DNA of 64,000 bases from Cognatundibacterium squillarum (GTDB taxonomy: Bacteria > Pseudomonadota > Gammaproteobacteria > Burkholderiales > Burkholderiaceae_D): NCBI RefSeq assembly GCF_014652435.1, contig NZ_BMYU01000004.1:1-64000 (forward strand). The letters are read 5' to 3'. The position numbers and the translations under genes were made by a program. Positions 17,908 to 28,801 of this stretch are shown here, piece after piece. The notes beneath the pieces were generated by a model. That model did no database searches and was not told where the DNA came from. It was given only the letters and a program-made list of their open reading frames with translations. How positions within the stretch are numbered: position 1 is the first letter of the stretch; each line of letters starts with the position of its first letter.

Positions 17908-19244
17908 GATGCCGAGGTTTCCCCGATCAGTTCGCCACGCAGCGAGTAGTTATAGACTTCGGTAATTTTGGTCTCCGCAAACTGACCAATCAGTGACTTC
18001 GGACCAACAAAATTCACTACGCGGTTATTTTCAGTACGTCCCTGCAATTCAGCAGGATTACGTGCCGACGGACCATCAACCAGAATGCGCTGTACCGTTC
18101 CCAGCATTTGCTGACTGTATTTACGTGTATTTTCGTCAATTGCAGCCTGAAGGGTTTGCAAGCGGCGCAGTTTGATTTCCGGCTCTGTATCGTCAGTCAG
18201 ATTCGCAGCAGGCGTGCCCGGGCGCGGGCTGAAGATAAAGCTGTAACTGTTATCAAAACCAACGTCTTCCACCAGTTTCATCAGTGCACGGAAATCTTCG
18301 TCAGTCTCACCGGGAAAACCAACGATGAAATCGGAAGACACCAGAACATCAGGACGAATCTGGCGCAGTTTGCGGATCACAGATTTGTACTCAATCGCGG
18401 TATATCCGCGCTTCATTGCAGACAGAATACGGTCGGAACCATGCTGTGCTGGAAGGTACAAATGACTGACCAGCTTAGGCACTTTCGCATAGCAATCGAT
18501 CAGACGCTGGGTAAATTCTTTCGGATGGCTGGTCACAAAACGGATACGCTCAATCTGCGGAAATTCAGCGATGTATTCAATCAGCAGTGCAAAGTCAGCA
18601 ATTTCGCCGTCAGCCATCTGACCGCGATAAGCATTTACGTTCTGACCAAGCAATGTGATTTCTTTCACGCCCTGCTCTGCGAGGCCAGCAACTTCCGCCA
18701 GTACATCTTCAAACTTACGCGACACTTCTTCGCCGCGGGTGTAAGGAACAACGCAATAACTGCAGTATTTGCTGCAGCCTTCCATAATGGAAACGTAGGC
18801 GGTTGCACCTTCTACTTTAGCAGGTGGTAAATGATCAAACTTTTCGATCTCAGGAAAACTGATATCCACTTGCGGACGACCGGTCGTACGACGGGCATCC
18901 ATCAGTTTCGGCAGACGGTGCAGGGTTTGCGGACCAAACACTACGTCCACATACGGCGCACGTTTGATAATGGCTTCGCCTTCCTGCGAAGCAACACAAC
19001 CGCCGACACCGATCAGCAGATCCGGATTTTTGCGCTTCAGCTCACGGATACGGCCGAGATCAGAGAATACTTTTTCCGATGCTTTTTCACGTACGCTGCA
19101 AGTATTCAGCAGAATAACGTCAGCGTCTTCCGGTGTATCGGTTTTCACCAGACCTTCAGATATGTTGAGAACATCTGCCATTTTGTCTGAGTCATACTCA
19201 TTCATCTGGCAACCAAATGTTTTAATAAAGACTTTCTTTTGCAT
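17904..19244 (-). CDS. miaB: tRNA-2-methylthio-N6-dimethylallyladenosine synthase
   Basis: A 446-residue radical-SAM methylthiotransferase that adds the 2-methylthio group to i6A37 of tRNAs. The N-terminal cluster cysteines are C12, C49 and C83; the radical-SAM motif CSKYCSYC has C157, C161 and C164; a TRAM domain closes the protein (about 380-442). Length is normal. It is the first gene of the miaB-phoH-ybeY group. ATG 19242-19244 is preceded by a weak AGAGA. Confidence 0.96.
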   Translation of the reverse strand: MQKKVFIKTFGCQMNEYDSDKMADVLNISEGLVKTDTPEDADVILLNTCSVREKASEKVFSDLGRIRELKRKNPDLLIGVGGCVASQEGEAIIKRAPYVDVVFGPQTLHRLPKLMDARRTTGRPQVDISFPEIEKFDHLPPAKVEGATAYVSIMEGCSKYCSYCVVPYTRGEEVSRKFEDVLAEVAGLAEQGVKEITLLGQNVNAYRGQMADGEIADFALLIEYIAEFPQIERIRFVTSHPKEFTQRLIDCYAKVPKLVSHLYLPAQHGSDRILSAMKRGYTAIEYKSVIRKLRQIRPDVLVSSDFIVGFPGETDEDFRALMKLVEDVGFDNSYSFIFSPRPGTPAANLTDDTEPEIKLRRLQTLQAAIDENTRKYSQQMLGTVQRILVDGPSARNPAELQGRTENNRVVNFVGPKSLIGQFAETKITEVYNYSLRGELIGETSAS

Positions 19245-19264
19245 TTCTCTGACTGACTACTTAA

Positions 19265-19648
19265 TTATTTAATTTCGGTATTCTTGTACGGCACAGGCTT
19301 AAACACTTGCTCAACCGGCAATTGCTTGCCAATTTCTGAGCGTGTCAGTATCCAGATACGATCAACGTCACCCATCACATTTAAGGTGTAGTTGACGATA
19401 ATTTCTTTCTCATCCAGCGATGCAGGAACCACAAACATATTTTCTGCATTAAAAATTCTGCAGGCAGGCGCGAGATACACTGCTTTGCCATTCAGCCGGA
19501 CATCCGGATAAGCGGACATATCCAGCTTGCCGCGCTGGGTACCCGGTGGAAACTGACGATCTGCGCTGACCTGCGCAAAGCTCAGCAATTGCATTTGTGC
19601 GAACAGCAAAAATATGGCCATCTGGCACAACTTGCGGAATATACGCAT
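19265..19648 (-). CDS. Exported hypothetical protein
   Basis: A 127-residue protein with an N-terminal signal peptide (basic MRIFRK, hydrophobic core to about residue 24, SFAQ cleavage). The mature part is a small beta-rich domain containing 'YLAPACRIFNAENMFVVPA' and ending VFKPVPYKN. ATG 19646-19648 is preferred over GTG two codons upstream because AGGGG lies at the right distance. No family is recognised, though short exported proteins of this kind upstream of miaB are familiar in Oxalobacteraceae. It probably shares the transcript with miaB (20-bp gap). Confidence 0.65.
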   Translation of the reverse strand: MRIFRKLCQMAIFLLFAQMQLLSFAQVSADRQFPPGTQRGKLDMSAYPDVRLNGKAVYLAPACRIFNAENMFVVPASLDEKEIIVNYTLNVMGDVDRIWILTRSEIGKQLPVEQVFKPVPYKNTEIK

Positions 19649-19810
19649 TCTCACCCCTGTAAGACAAAAAATATGAGAAGAATCAACTACTTAAAACCGC
19701 CAAATGAAAGGCAGCAAGTTTAACACAGAGCGGCTTTGCAAACAGATTTCCAGGCAGCAGATCAATTTCAAGAGCGTTTTCTGGGATAATGACGGAAAAA
19801 ACGCTATTTC

Positions 19811-20323
19811 ATGATGCAAAACAAACACGCCCCTACCGAAATCAGTCCGTTCGACGAAAGTTATTTCCGCAAGGCCTTGTCACAGTTCGCTACCGGCGTC
19901 ACTGTCATTACAGCCCGTATTGCGGACGGACATTACATTGGATTGACCGCCAGTTCATTTAACTCTGTTTCACTGGCGCCGCCACTGGTACTCTGGAGTC
20001 TCGGCAGCCGGGCGAACAGCATGCCGGTATTCGCATCATGCAGTCACTACGCAATTAATGTTTTGTCAGCAGGGCAGGAATGGATTGCACAGCAATTTGC
20101 CAGCAAACGTGATAACCGTTTCGAAGGCATCGGTTTCAGCTTATCACCAAATGGTCTGCCAGTACTGGACGGCGCTGCGGCCTGGTTTGAGTGCAAAAAC
20201 CGCAGCCAGTATCCGGAAGGTGATCACGTCATTTTTGTTGGTGAAGTGACCCACTGTTTTGCAGACCCGAAAGATGCGATGGTATATCACTCGGGACAGT
20301 TTATTCAGGCGAGTCAGGCATGA
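19811..20323 (+). CDS. Flavin reductase family protein
   Basis: A 170-residue protein of the FMN-binding split-barrel flavin reductase family, which supplies reduced flavin to monooxygenases or acts alone. Typical segments are visible: ALSQFATGVTVITAR, GLTASSFNSVSLAPPLVLWSL, FAINVL-like YAINVLSAGQ and GDHVIFVGEV. No oxygenase partner is adjacent. The start is ATG 19811, with a second ATG directly after it. The stop overlaps the SemiSWEET start (ATGA, 20320-20323). Confidence 0.85.
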   Translation: MMQNKHAPTEISPFDESYFRKALSQFATGVTVITARIADGHYIGLTASSFNSVSLAPPLVLWSLGSRANSMPVFASCSHYAINVLSAGQEWIAQQFASKRDNRFEGIGFSLSPNGLPVLDGAAAWFECKNRSQYPEGDHVIFVGEVTHCFADPKDAMVYHSGQFIQASQA

Positions 20324-20580
20324 ACTGGCTGAACAGCGACCTGGTCGGCTACGTTGCCGCGACACTGACCACCAGCGCATTTATTCCGCAAGCCCTGATG
20401 ACCTGGAAAAACAAACGTGCTGAAGGTGTTTCCCTGAGCATGTATGTCATCCTGATTACAGGCGTGATTCTCTGGCTGACATACGGAATCATGCTGTCAG
20501 CATGGCCTGTGATTATCGCGAACATCATTACCTTGTTTCTGACGATTTTCATTCTTGCAATGAAGATCGTCTACAAATAA
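20320..20580 (+). CDS. SemiSWEET-type sugar transporter
   Basis: An 86-residue protein with three membrane helices and the PQ motif in TTSAFIPQALMTWKNK (residues about 18-33), followed by GVSLSMYVILITGVILWLTYG. This is the half-transporter form of SWEET proteins (MtN3/PQ-loop), which dimerise to pass sugars down a gradient. Translation is coupled to the flavin reductase gene by a 4-bp overlap. The substrate is unknown. Confidence 0.9.
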   Translation: MNWLNSDLVGYVAATLTTSAFIPQALMTWKNKRAEGVSLSMYVILITGVILWLTYGIMLSAWPVIIANIITLFLTIFILAMKIVYK

Positions 20581-20587
20581 GCCGTCC

Positions 20588-20616
20588 AAAAACTGCCTGC
20601 CGTTCAGGCAGGCAGT
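20588..20616 (-). terminator. Rho-independent terminator of the sua5 gene
   Basis: ACTGCCTGCC (20592-20601) pairs with GGCAGGCAGT (20607-20616) around a GTTCA loop: ten perfect pairs. On the minus strand the stem is followed by five T. It lies just after the stop at 20620 and between convergent genes. Confidence 0.85.
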
Positions 20617-20619
20617 ATC

Positions 20620-21654
20620 TCAGGACAACCATTCTCCGAGTACATGACGGGAATCAAAAGCTGCACGGCGCAGACGGTCATTGACGCCCTGCCAGGCTGC
20701 ATCTGACGGTAGTTGCTCTACCAGAATCAGATCAGCGCTTGCCTGATCCAGCTCTCTCAGCCCCGCATATAACCCGAACGCATAGCCAGCCGGATCTGTC
20801 GGCAATTGCGTCCATGCTTTCGCATTGAGTTCAGGATGTGCCTGACAACTCATCAGCGCAATTGTTTTCCCCTTACTTTCCAGTACCGAGACGACCTGAT
20901 CCAGCTCGTCAGGGCTGACCAGTATCACCGGTGTGCGTGGCGCATAATGCGATTCCAGTGTACCGGAAGCACGCGGAGCAGCGGCATCAGGCATGGCGGG
21001 CACAACACCCAGCACGGCACTCAGCTGATCCACCGAAATATGCCCCGGACGCAGCAACACTGGTCCGTGCGTTGCCAGCCGGCTCAGGTCGATGATGGTG
21101 GATTCAATACCGACATCGCTCTGACCACCATCCAGCACACTGGCTATCAGTCCACCCGGTCCCAGTTCCTGTTCAAACTCCTCAATCACGTGCTCCGCTT
21201 TGGTCGGACTGACGCGGCCAAATTTATTCGCGGATGGCGCTGCAATACCGCCGCGTCCGGCTTTAAAGCTTTTCAGCAACTCTTGTGCAACCGGATGCGA
21301 AGGACAGCGCAAACCCACCGTATCCTGACCGCCCGAAACCGCATCGGGAATATGATCGGCACGCTTCAGAATCAGTGTCAGGGGTCCCGGCCAGAACGCC
21401 TCTGACAACTGAAGCGCAGCGTCCGGGATGTCTTTTGCCCAGTATGACAAATCGGCACCCGGTGCTAGATGCACGATGACAGGATGATCGGACGGTCTTC
21501 CCTTCGCTTCATAGATGCGGGCTACCGCTTCGGGATTCTCGGCATCAGCGCCGAGTCCATACACAGTTTCCGTCGGAAAGGCGACCAGCAAGCCGGATTC
21601 CAGTGCTTCCGCCGCTTCCGCCAGATTGCATGGCGTACAGTCTGCTGCCTTCAT
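20620..21654 (-). CDS. L-threonylcarbamoyladenylate synthase (Sua5 family)
   Basis: A 344-residue protein with an N-terminal YrdC/Sua5 domain (AFPTETVYGLGADA, residues about 22-35; KGRPSDHPVIVHL; PSANKFGRVSPT) and a C-terminal Sua5 domain (about 225-340), the long form rather than the short TsaC. It makes threonylcarbamoyl-AMP for t6A37 tRNA modification. ATG 21652-21654 shares ATGA with the purK stop, which decides the start. Confidence 0.94.
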   Translation of the reverse strand: MKAADCTPCNLAEAAEALESGLLVAFPTETVYGLGADAENPEAVARIYEAKGRPSDHPVIVHLAPGADLSYWAKDIPDAALQLSEAFWPGPLTLILKRADHIPDAVSGGQDTVGLRCPSHPVAQELLKSFKAGRGGIAAPSANKFGRVSPTKAEHVIEEFEQELGPGGLIASVLDGGQSDVGIESTIIDLSRLATHGPVLLRPGHISVDQLSAVLGVVPAMPDAAAPRASGTLESHYAPRTPVILVSPDELDQVVSVLESKGKTIALMSCQAHPELNAKAWTQLPTDPAGYAFGLYAGLRELDQASADLILVEQLPSDAAWQGVNDRLRRAAFDSRHVLGEWLS

Positions 21655-22868
21655 ACCCACTCCGGCTCCTGAATACCCAGAATTCTGCATGCTTCTGTTA
21701 AGTGCTTTTTCGCCTGCGCCAGTTCCGGTGCGACGAACGTAATATGTCCCATTTTGCGTCCGCGACGTGCCTCAGACTTACCGTATAAATGTAACTTGGC
21801 ACCCGGTAATGCCAGCACCTGATCCCACGGAGGATCCACGGCTTCAGTGTCGGAAATACGGAACCAGATATCACCAAGAATATTCAGCATCACCGCAGGC
21901 ATGTGTTGCGCGGTACTGCCAAGCGGCAACTGCGCTGTCGCTCTTACCTGCTGTTCGAACTGGCTGGTGACACAGGCATCAATCGTATAGTGTCCGCTGT
22001 TATGTGGTCGCGGTGCCATTTCATTCACAACCAGCGAACCATCTTTCAATACGAAAAACTCGATGCACAATACGCCGACATAACCGAGCTCGCTGATAAT
22101 ATGCAAGGCAGCTTCCTGCGCCTGACGCGCCACTTCCGCGGTCACATTCGGGCTCGGTGCGAGCGTCACAAACAATATTCCGTCCCGGTGGATATTTTCA
22201 GCAATCGGATAAACCACTGATTCACCATCGACACCGCGCGCAACCAGCACCGATACTTCGTATGCCAGCGGCAGCATCTTTTCCAGTACGCAGGTCTGGT
22301 GTTTGAGCGTATCAAAGGCCGCGGATAATTCTTCACGTGTATTCACGCGAATCTGGCCTTTACCGTCATAACCCATGCGTACGGTTTTCAGGATGCCGGG
22401 CAGCAACTCTTCTTTAACTGCAGCGATATCTTTCACACTGGAAATGCCCCAGTGCGGTGCCGGATAAACTCCTGTTTGCGTACCACAGCGGGTGAAGAAA
22501 TGCTTCTCTGCAAGTCTGTCCTGCGCAACTGAAACACAGGCAGCCGAAGGCGCTACCGGACCTTCATAGCCCAGCAATTTCAGGCTTTCTGCAGGTACGT
22601 TCTCAAATTCTGTCGTAAAGTGCCGGGCATACTTCACCAGTTCACGTAAACCATCTTTACTGGTGTATTCCGCACTCACATGATGCTGCGCTATCTGAGC
22701 TGTCGGGCAGGCATGTTCCGGTTCCAGTACCGCAACTTGATAACCCATGGCATTCGCAGCCTGTGTAAACATACGCCCTAACTGACCGCCACCCATCATT
22801 CCCAGCCATGCGCCGGGCTGATTAGGCAACAGCGGCTTGCGTGGCAAAACCTGTTTTTCTATCGTCAT
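21651..22868 (-). CDS. purK: 5-(carboxyamino)imidazole ribonucleotide synthase
   Basis: A 405-residue ATP-grasp enzyme that converts AIR, bicarbonate and ATP to N5-CAIR in purine synthesis. N-terminal GMMGGGQLGRMF (residues 23-34), ATP-grasp segments VRMGYDGKGQ and CIEFFVLKDGSLVVNEMAPRPHNSGH, and the C-terminal HLYGKSEARRGRKMGH are diagnostic. It lies 115 bp downstream of purE, a gap with a 10-bp hairpin. Confidence 0.96.
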   Translation of the reverse strand: MTIEKQVLPRKPLLPNQPGAWLGMMGGGQLGRMFTQAANAMGYQVAVLEPEHACPTAQIAQHHVSAEYTSKDGLRELVKYARHFTTEFENVPAESLKLLGYEGPVAPSAACVSVAQDRLAEKHFFTRCGTQTGVYPAPHWGISSVKDIAAVKEELLPGILKTVRMGYDGKGQIRVNTREELSAAFDTLKHQTCVLEKMLPLAYEVSVLVARGVDGESVVYPIAENIHRDGILFVTLAPSPNVTAEVARQAQEAALHIISELGYVGVLCIEFFVLKDGSLVVNEMAPRPHNSGHYTIDACVTSQFEQQVRATAQLPLGSTAQHMPAVMLNILGDIWFRISDTEAVDPPWDQVLALPGAKLHLYGKSEARRGRKMGHITFVAPELAQAKKHLTEACRILGIQEPEWV

Positions 22869-22934
22869 AATTTGTCAAACTTTCGCTTTATCGCGGAATT
22901 ACACCATAGTCTATTTTACTGGCTGTGGAAATCA

Positions 22935-22959
22935 GAAAGCCGGAGCTAGTCCGGCTTTC
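22935..22959 (-). terminator. Hairpin between purE and purK
   Basis: GAAAGCCGGA pairs with TCCGGCTTTC around a GCTAG loop: ten perfect pairs. No T-tract follows on either strand, so it may stabilise or attenuate the purE-purK transcript rather than end it. Confidence 0.4.
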
Positions 22960-22983
22960 ATCATTCTCCGTTACCCGAAAAAC

Positions 22984-23478
22984 TTACACCGGCAAAGTCA
23001 TATCTCTGGCGGCCTGAGTCTGCTTGACCCGGAAAGCTTCCAGTTTTTCCGCCAACACATCATCAGTTGTTGCCAGCATCGCGATCGCAGACAGGGCTGC
23101 ATTCGCAGCGCCGGCCTCACCAATCGCAAATGTCGCGACCGGAATGCCTTTTGGCATCTGAACAATCGACAATAAGGAATCTTCACCACGCAGATAACGG
23201 GACGGCACAGGTACGCCGAACACAGGTACGATCGTTTTGGCTGCGATCATACCCGGCAAATGTGCAGCGCCACCGGCACCGGCAATAATTGCGCGAATAC
23301 CACGTCCACGGGCAGTCTCAGCAAATGTGAACATTTCATCCGGCATACGGTGCGCTGACACCACTTGAGCTTCAAACGGAATACCAAATTCCTTCAGAAC
23401 GCTGACAGCATTCTGCATCACGTCCCAGTCTGAAGAAGAGCCCATTACCACGCCTACGACAGGTGCATTTTGTGTCAT
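22984..23478 (-). CDS. purE: N5-carboxyaminoimidazole ribonucleotide mutase
   Basis: A 164-residue class I Pur[13 protein letters not shown] near the N-terminus, [25 protein letters not shown] and the [24 protein letters not shown] segment. It converts the PurK product N5-CAIR to CAIR. The start shares ATGA with the purC stop (23475-23478), so purC-purE-purK form an operon in purine-pathway enzymes. Confidence 0.97.
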   Translation of the reverse strand: MTQNAPVVGVVMGSSSDWDVMQNAVSVLKEFGIPFEAQVVSAHRMPDEMFTFAETARGRGIRAIIAGAGGAAHLPGMIAAKTIVPVFGVPVPSRYLRGEDSLLSIVQMPKGIPVATFAIGEAGAANAALSAIAMLATTDDVLAEKLEAFRVKQTQAARDMTLPV

Positions 23479-24377
23479 TGCGCATCCTTCAGAGTTTCAC
23501 CTGTCAGACGTTCCAGCGCCTCACGATATTTCGCAGCTGTTTTCTGGACTACGTCATCCGGTAATGCAGGAGCAGGCGCTGTTTTATTCCAGTCGGTAAT
23601 CGTTTCCAGATAATCGCGTACAAACTGTTTATCAAACGATGGTGGAGAAATGCCAACAGCGTAAGAATCTGCCGGCCAGAAGCGGGAAGAATCCGCTGTC
23701 AGCGCTTCATCCATCAAATGCAATACACCCTGATCATCCAGACCAAATTCGAATTTGGTGTCAGCGATGATGATGCCGCGTGTTGCTGCATATTCAGATG
23801 CTTCTTTATACAAACGAATCGAAATTTCACGGATTTTTTCAGACAGCTCTTTTCCGATGCGGCTTTCCATATCCGCGAAGCTGATGTTTTCATCATGCTC
23901 ACCGACGTCTGCTTTCGCTGCTGGTGTAAAGATAGGTTCAGGCAGCTTTTCAGCCTGCTGCAGACCTTGCGGTAAAGTGATGCCGCAAACTGCACCGGTT
24001 TCCTGATAATCCTTCCATCCGGAGCCAATAATGTAGCCGCGGACAACCGCTTCAACCATGATCGGTTTCAGACGTTTCACCACCACGCCACGCCCTTTTA
24101 CCTGCGCGACTTCATCAGCAGCGACAACAGATTCCGGTGCAATACCAGTTGTGTGATTCGGAACAATGTGTGCCAGCTTAGTGAACCAGAAATTCGCCAT
24201 CTGGTTCAGCACTTTACCTTTATCCGGAATGGGTTCGGACATAATCACATCGAATGCGGAAAGACGGTCGCTGGTCACAATCAGCAACTTATCTTCACCA
24301 ACTGCATAATTATCACGAACTTTTCCACGGCCCAGCAAAGGCAGGGAGTGCAGGGAGGATTGAATCAGGGTAGTCAT
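23475..24377 (-). CDS. purC: Phosphoribosylaminoimidazole-succinocarboxamide synthase
   Basis: A 300-residue SAICAR synthetase, the longer type related to yeast Ade1: [29 protein letters not shown] (start of the ATP-binding domain), [18 protein letters not shown] and [14 protein letters not shown]. It condenses CAIR with aspartate. It follows fba by 80 bp, with a strong hairpin between. Confidence 0.97.
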   Translation of the reverse strand: MTTLIQSSLHSLPLLGRGKVRDNYAVGEDKLLIVTSDRLSAFDVIMSEPIPDKGKVLNQMANFWFTKLAHIVPNHTTGIAPESVVAADEVAQVKGRGVVVKRLKPIMVEAVVRGYIIGSGWKDYQETGAVCGITLPQGLQQAEKLPEPIFTPAAKADVGEHDENISFADMESRIGKELSEKIREISIRLYKEASEYAATRGIIIADTKFEFGLDDQGVLHLMDEALTADSSRFWPADSYAVGISPPSFDKQFVRDYLETITDWNKTAPAPALPDDVVQKTAAKYREALERLTGETLKDAQ

Positions 24378-24419
24378 AAAAATATCAATTAATTACTGCA
24401 AATATCGGCATCATAAGCA

Positions 24420-24453
24420 CACAGGGCGCATGACGCGCCCTGTGCTGTTTTTG
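24420..24453. terminator. Hairpin between fba and purC
   Basis: CACAGGGCGC (24420-24429) pairs with GCGCCCTGTG (24435-24444). A run of five T follows on the plus strand only, so as a minus-strand terminator for fba it lacks a good U-tract. It may be a weak terminator that separates glycolytic from purine genes. Confidence 0.5.
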
Positions 24454-24457
24454 CTGA

Positions 24458-25522
24458 TTAGTTCACGATCTGTGACAACAAGCCTTTTTTGTACTGCTCT
24501 GCAACTTTTTCCAGAGACAGTGGTTTGATCTTGTATGCCTGACCTTCGCAACCGAAGGACAGATAACGTGCCTTACAAACTTCTTTCGCCGCAGCACGTG
24601 CTGGTTTCATATATTCGCGCGGGTCAAATTTGCCCGGATTTTCGAACATGAAACGACGGATTGCACCGGTCATTGCCAGACGAATATCCGTATCGATATT
24701 GATTTTACGTACGCCGTGCTTAATACCAGTCACGATTTCTTCAACCGGCACACCGTAAGTTTCCTTCATGTCGCCACCAAACTGACGGATTTCTTCCAGC
24801 AGTTCTTGCGGAACAGAAGAAGAACCATGCATCACCAGATGGGTATTCGGAATGCGTGCGTGGATTTCTTTGATACGGTCAATCGCCAGGATGTCGCCGG
24901 TTGGCTTGCGGGAGAACTTATAAGCACCGTGGGATGTACCAATTGCAATCGCCAGTGCATCGCACTGTGTTGCTTTCACAAAGTCGGCCGCCTGATTTAC
25001 GTCTGTCAGCAGTTGTTCACGGGTCATTTTGCCATCTGCGCCGTGACCGTCTTCTTTGTCACCCATCATCGTTTCCAGCGAGCCCAGAACACCGAGTTCT
25101 GCTTCCACTGTCACACCAATAGCGTGGGAAAATTCAACCACTTTGCGCGAAACTTCGACGTTGTATTCGTAGCTGGCAACGGTCTTACCATCTTCCATCA
25201 GAGAACCATCCATCATGACAGATGTAAAGCCGGATTTAATCGCAGCCATACAAACCGCAGGGGACTGGCCGTGATCCTGATGCATTACCACAGGAATATG
25301 CGGGTATGCTTCAACTGCAGCTTCGATCAGGTGACGCAGAAACGCTTCACCTGCATATTTACGTGCACCGGCAGATGCCTGCATGATCACCGGAGCGCCG
25401 ACTTCGTCAGCAGCTTCCATAATTGCAGTAACCTGCTCCAGATTGTTCACGTTAAATGCTGGCAAACCATAACCATTTTCAGCAGCATGGTCCAGCAACT
25501 GGCGCATGGAAACGAGTGGCAT
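24458..25522 (-). CDS. fba: Class II fructose-1,6-bisphosphate aldolase
   Basis: A 354-residue zinc-dependent aldolase (CbbA/Fba, Calvin-type subgroup). Zinc-site and substrate motifs are visible: [58 protein letters not shown] and [12 protein letters not shown] 25520-25522 is chosen over an in-frame start four codons upstream because GGAG lies 8 bp before it. It cleaves fructose bisphosphate to triose phosphates. It is third in pgk-pyk-fba. Confidence 0.97.
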   Translation of the reverse strand: MPLVSMRQLLDHAAENGYGLPAFNVNNLEQVTAIMEAADEVGAPVIMQASAGARKYAGEAFLRHLIEAAVEAYPHIPVVMHQDHGQSPAVCMAAIKSGFTSVMMDGSLMEDGKTVASYEYNVEVSRKVVEFSHAIGVTVEAELGVLGSLETMMGDKEDGHGADGKMTREQLLTDVNQAADFVKATQCDALAIAIGTSHGAYKFSRKPTGDILAIDRIKEIHARIPNTHLVMHGSSSVPQELLEEIRQFGGDMKETYGVPVEEIVTGIKHGVRKINIDTDIRLAMTGAIRRFMFENPGKFDPREYMKPARAAAKEVCKARYLSFGCEGQAYKIKPLSLEKVAEQYKKGLLSQIVN

Positions 25523-25609
25523 AAATAACTCCAAATATAAAAAATAAAAATAAAAACTTTTTAGCGTACGGCAAATACAGTCACCGGAAATATCACGGGC
25601 ACGCGCTTA

Positions 25610-27040
25610 TTACTCACCGACTCTGACAATCTTCAGTGCATTGGTTCCGCCGATTTGTCCCATCGGTTCACCCCAGGTCATGACAATCAGGTCACCGCGC
25701 GCAACAACACCCTTCGATAACAGGACATTTTCGGCCTCACGCAGAACGAAGTCGCGGTCGGTGGACTGCGGCAAATCGAACGTTGTGACATTCCGGTAAA
25801 GCGCTGCTTTGCGACGCGTTGCATTGCTCGGCGTCAGCGCAAACAATGGAACGTTAATATCATGGCGACTCATCCACAATGCAGTTGAGCCAGATTCGGT
25901 AAGCGCAACGATGGCTTTCACGCGCAAATGATGCGCAGTAAACAATGCACCATAAGCAATAGACTGGTCGATACGCGTGAATGTCTGATTCATGAAATCT
26001 GCATCCAGCCGTGACTCCTGGAACTTCTCTGCCTCAAGACAGATAGCTGCCATGGCTTCTACCGTTTCCACCGGATATTTGCCCGATGCAGTTTCAGCGG
26101 AAGTCATCACCGCATCCGTACCGTCCAGCACCGCATTCGCGACATCCGATACTTCGGCGCGGGTCGGCACTGCATTGACGATCATCGATTCCATCATCTG
26201 GGTCGCGGTAATGGCTACCTTATTGGAAGCACGCGCCATGCTGATCATGCGCTTTTGCAGCGCCGGAACTGCTGCAACGCCGACTTCAACTGCCAGATCA
26301 CCACGTGCCACCATAATGCCGTCAGACGCGTTCAGAATATCCTGCAGGACTGGGATTGCTTCGGCGCGCTCAATCTTTGCGATCATCATAGGACGATGGT
26401 TATACGGTTCACCCGCAATATTCGCGAGCTGACGCGCCATTTCCATATCGGTCGCATTTTTCGGAAATGAGACAGCAACGTAATCTGCCTGAAAAGACAT
26501 TGCCGTTTTGATATCTTCCATGTCTTTCGCAGTCAGCGCTGGCGCTGACAAGCCACCGCCCTGGCGATTGATGCCTTTATTGTTCGACAATTCGCCACCG
26601 ATTTTTACGACGGTGTGAATCTCATTACCCTTCACTTCTTCAACCACCAGAACAATCAGGCCATCATTCAGCAACAGAACGTCACCGGCTTTCACATCGC
26701 GCGGTAAGGCTTTGTAATCCAGACCTACGCGCTCCTGATTACCGAGCTGACAATCTGCATCAAGCACGAATTTGTCACCGTTAACGAGCTGAATACGGGA
26801 ATGTTCAAACTTCCCGATACGGATTTTCGGCCCCTGTAAATCGGCCATGATGGCGATTTCACGACCACACTCTGCTGCTGCAAGACGAACCATCATCGCG
26901 CGATCAATATGATCCTGCGCTTTTCCGTGTGAAAAATTCAAGCGTACAACACTGACGCCTGCCATGATCATTCGTTTGACGATATCCGGATCACTGGAAG
27001 CCGGACCGATCGTTGCAACAATTTTTGTGGCGCGTGACAT
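25610..27040 (-). CDS. pyk: Pyruvate kinase
   Basis: A 476-residue type II-like pyruvate kinase. It starts TKIVATIGPASSDPDIVKRMI, contains NFSHG (residues near 37-41), the active-site stretch GIMVARGDLAVEVG and the TSAETASGKYP segment of the effector region. It makes ATP and pyruvate from phosphoenolpyruvate. ATG 27038-27040 is preceded by AGGAGA. It follows pgk by 37 bp. Confidence 0.97.
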   Translation of the reverse strand: MSRATKIVATIGPASSDPDIVKRMIMAGVSVVRLNFSHGKAQDHIDRAMMVRLAAAECGREIAIMADLQGPKIRIGKFEHSRIQLVNGDKFVLDADCQLGNQERVGLDYKALPRDVKAGDVLLLNDGLIVLVVEEVKGNEIHTVVKIGGELSNNKGINRQGGGLSAPALTAKDMEDIKTAMSFQADYVAVSFPKNATDMEMARQLANIAGEPYNHRPMMIAKIERAEAIPVLQDILNASDGIMVARGDLAVEVGVAAVPALQKRMISMARASNKVAITATQMMESMIVNAVPTRAEVSDVANAVLDGTDAVMTSAETASGKYPVETVEAMAAICLEAEKFQESRLDADFMNQTFTRIDQSIAYGALFTAHHLRVKAIVALTESGSTALWMSRHDINVPLFALTPSNATRRKAALYRNVTTFDLPQSTDRDFVLREAENVLLSKGVVARGDLIVMTWGEPMGQIGGTNALKIVRVGE

Positions 27041-27077
27041 CGGGTCTCCTGTTGTTATGGGTCAAATGCGATGAATA

Positions 27078-28271
27078 TTACTGCGCAGCGCGTTGCAGCA
27101 GAACTTCTACTGCGGGCAAGGTTTTGCCTTCAAGGAATTCCAGGAACGCACCACCGCCAGTGGAGATGTATCCGACTTGCTCAGCAATTTTATATTTTGC
27201 GATTGCAGCGAGCGTATCGCCACCACCCGCGATAGAGAATGCAGGCGATTCTGCAATGGCAGCTGCCAGTGTTTTCGTACCGTTAGCGAACTGATCAAAC
27301 TCAAATACGCCAACCGGGCCGTTCCAGACGATTGTGCCCGCTTTTTTCAGTTGTTCCGCGAGTTTCGCCGCAGTCACAGGGCCGATATCAAGAATCATGT
27401 CGTCATCTGCAACATCGGCCACTGCTTTTACAGTTGCCGTCGCTGTAGGGGAAAACTCCTTGGCACATACAACATCTTCCGGAATCGGCACGATTGCGCC
27501 GCGGCTTGCCATGATATCGATAATCGCTTTTGCTTCGCTGACCAGATCCGCTTCAGCCAGAGATTTACCGATTTTCAGGCCGGATGCCAGCATGAATGTA
27601 TTTGCAATGCCACCACCGACGATCAAATGATCCACTTTGTCTGCCAGAGATTTCAGGATAGTCAGTTTTGTCGACACTTTGGAGCCGGCAACAATCGCAA
27701 CCAGCGGACGCGCTGGCTGACCAAGCGCTTTTCCGAGCGCATCCAGTTCCGCTGCCAGCAATGGACCCGCACATGCAATTTTTGCGAATTTTGCGATACC
27801 GTGGGTTGTTGCTTCGGCGCGGTGTGCCGTACCGAATGCATCGTTCACGTACACATCACACAGCGCTGCCATTTTTTGTGCCAGCGCGTCATCATTCTTT
27901 TTCTCGCCTTTGTTGACGCGGCAGTTTTCCAGCAACACGACCTGACCAGGTGCTACGTCAACGCCTTCCAGCCAGTTTTGACGTAACTCGACCGGTGCGC
28001 CCAGCAATTCCGCCAGACGGGCAGCGACCGGCGCCAGCGAATCTTCCGCTTTGAACTCACCCTCAGTCGGACGACCAAGATGTGATGTCACCATCACGGC
28101 TGCACCGGCGCTCAGTGCAGCCTGAATCGCAGGAACAGAAGCACGAATACGGGTATCTTCGGTGATATTACCGGCATCGTCCTGAGGCACGTTCAGGTCC
28201 GCACGAATGAAAACACGCTTACCCTGAAGCTGATTAGCTGCGACGAGGTCGCTGAGTCGATTGAATTGCAT
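27078..28271 (-). CDS. pgk: Phosphoglycerate kinase
   Basis: A 397-residue enzyme: [13 protein letters not shown] at the N-terminus, [30 protein letters not shown], and the nucleotide-binding [35 protein letters not shown] reduced here to its landmarks GGGDT and STGGGA. It transfers phosphate from 1,3-bisphosphoglycerate to ADP. It is the first gene of the glycolytic part of this minus-strand run. The 185-bp upstream gap holds its promoter, which I cannot place. Confidence 0.97.
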   Translation of the reverse strand: MQFNRLSDLVAANQLQGKRVFIRADLNVPQDDAGNITEDTRIRASVPAIQAALSAGAAVMVTSHLGRPTEGEFKAEDSLAPVAARLAELLGAPVELRQNWLEGVDVAPGQVVLLENCRVNKGEKKNDDALAQKMAALCDVYVNDAFGTAHRAEATTHGIAKFAKIACAGPLLAAELDALGKALGQPARPLVAIVAGSKVSTKLTILKSLADKVDHLIVGGGIANTFMLASGLKIGKSLAEADLVSEAKAIIDIMASRGAIVPIPEDVVCAKEFSPTATATVKAVADVADDDMILDIGPVTAAKLAEQLKKAGTIVWNGPVGVFEFDQFANGTKTLAAAIAESPAFSIAGGGDTLAAIAKYKIAEQVGYISTGGGAFLEFLEGKTLPAVEVLLQRAAQ

Positions 28272-28456
28272 CGTTGTCTATTGATAAGTTGGTAAAATCT
28301 GCGGCCTGCAAGGGTGAACAATCTTTCAAGATACCCAGGCGGTTAATAACCGGATATTTTACCAAACCAATTGCTGCCGTCCCAAGGGTTTCTTATGCAG
28401 ATACCACTTTCGGGCACAAGGACCACATCGCTGCAGCTTTTAACAAGGAAAAGCTC

Positions 28457-28801
28457 TCAGAATCCCGGTAAATTCGAGGACATCAACAGACGCAGCAGCG
28501 TAAATACCAGCATGCCGAACAGAATTGTCTGCAGCATATTCTTGCGCACCATAAAAAACGCAGCCGCAATGCAACCCGCCAGCAAACGCGGATTGTGCCA
28601 GCTGAGATCGGCTTGCCCCTGTACAAGAATCAGATCAGGAAAAATAATCGCTGCCAGCGCACAGGCCGGCGCATACCGTAATGCTCCCTGAAGCGCATCC
28701 GGCAGGCGAATACGGGCACCGGCCAGCCAGAAACCACTGCGCGCAATAAAAGTTGCCAGCGTCAGCAATACGATGGCGCTCCAGATTTCCAGATCACTCA
28801 T
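28457..28801 (-). CDS. azlD: AzlD-family branched-chain amino acid exporter subunit
   Basis: A 114-residue protein with about four membrane helices, starting MSDLEIWSAIVLLTLATFIARSGF and containing RLPDALQGALRYAPACALAAI, typical of AzlD. It forms the small subunit of two-component branched-chain amino acid exporters with AzlC. It overlaps the azlC stop by 8 bp (ATGAGTGA), confirming the start and the pairing. Confidence 0.92.
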   Translation of the reverse strand: MSDLEIWSAIVLLTLATFIARSGFWLAGARIRLPDALQGALRYAPACALAAIIFPDLILVQGQADLSWHNPRLLAGCIAAAFFMVRKNMLQTILFGMLVFTLLRLLMSSNLPGF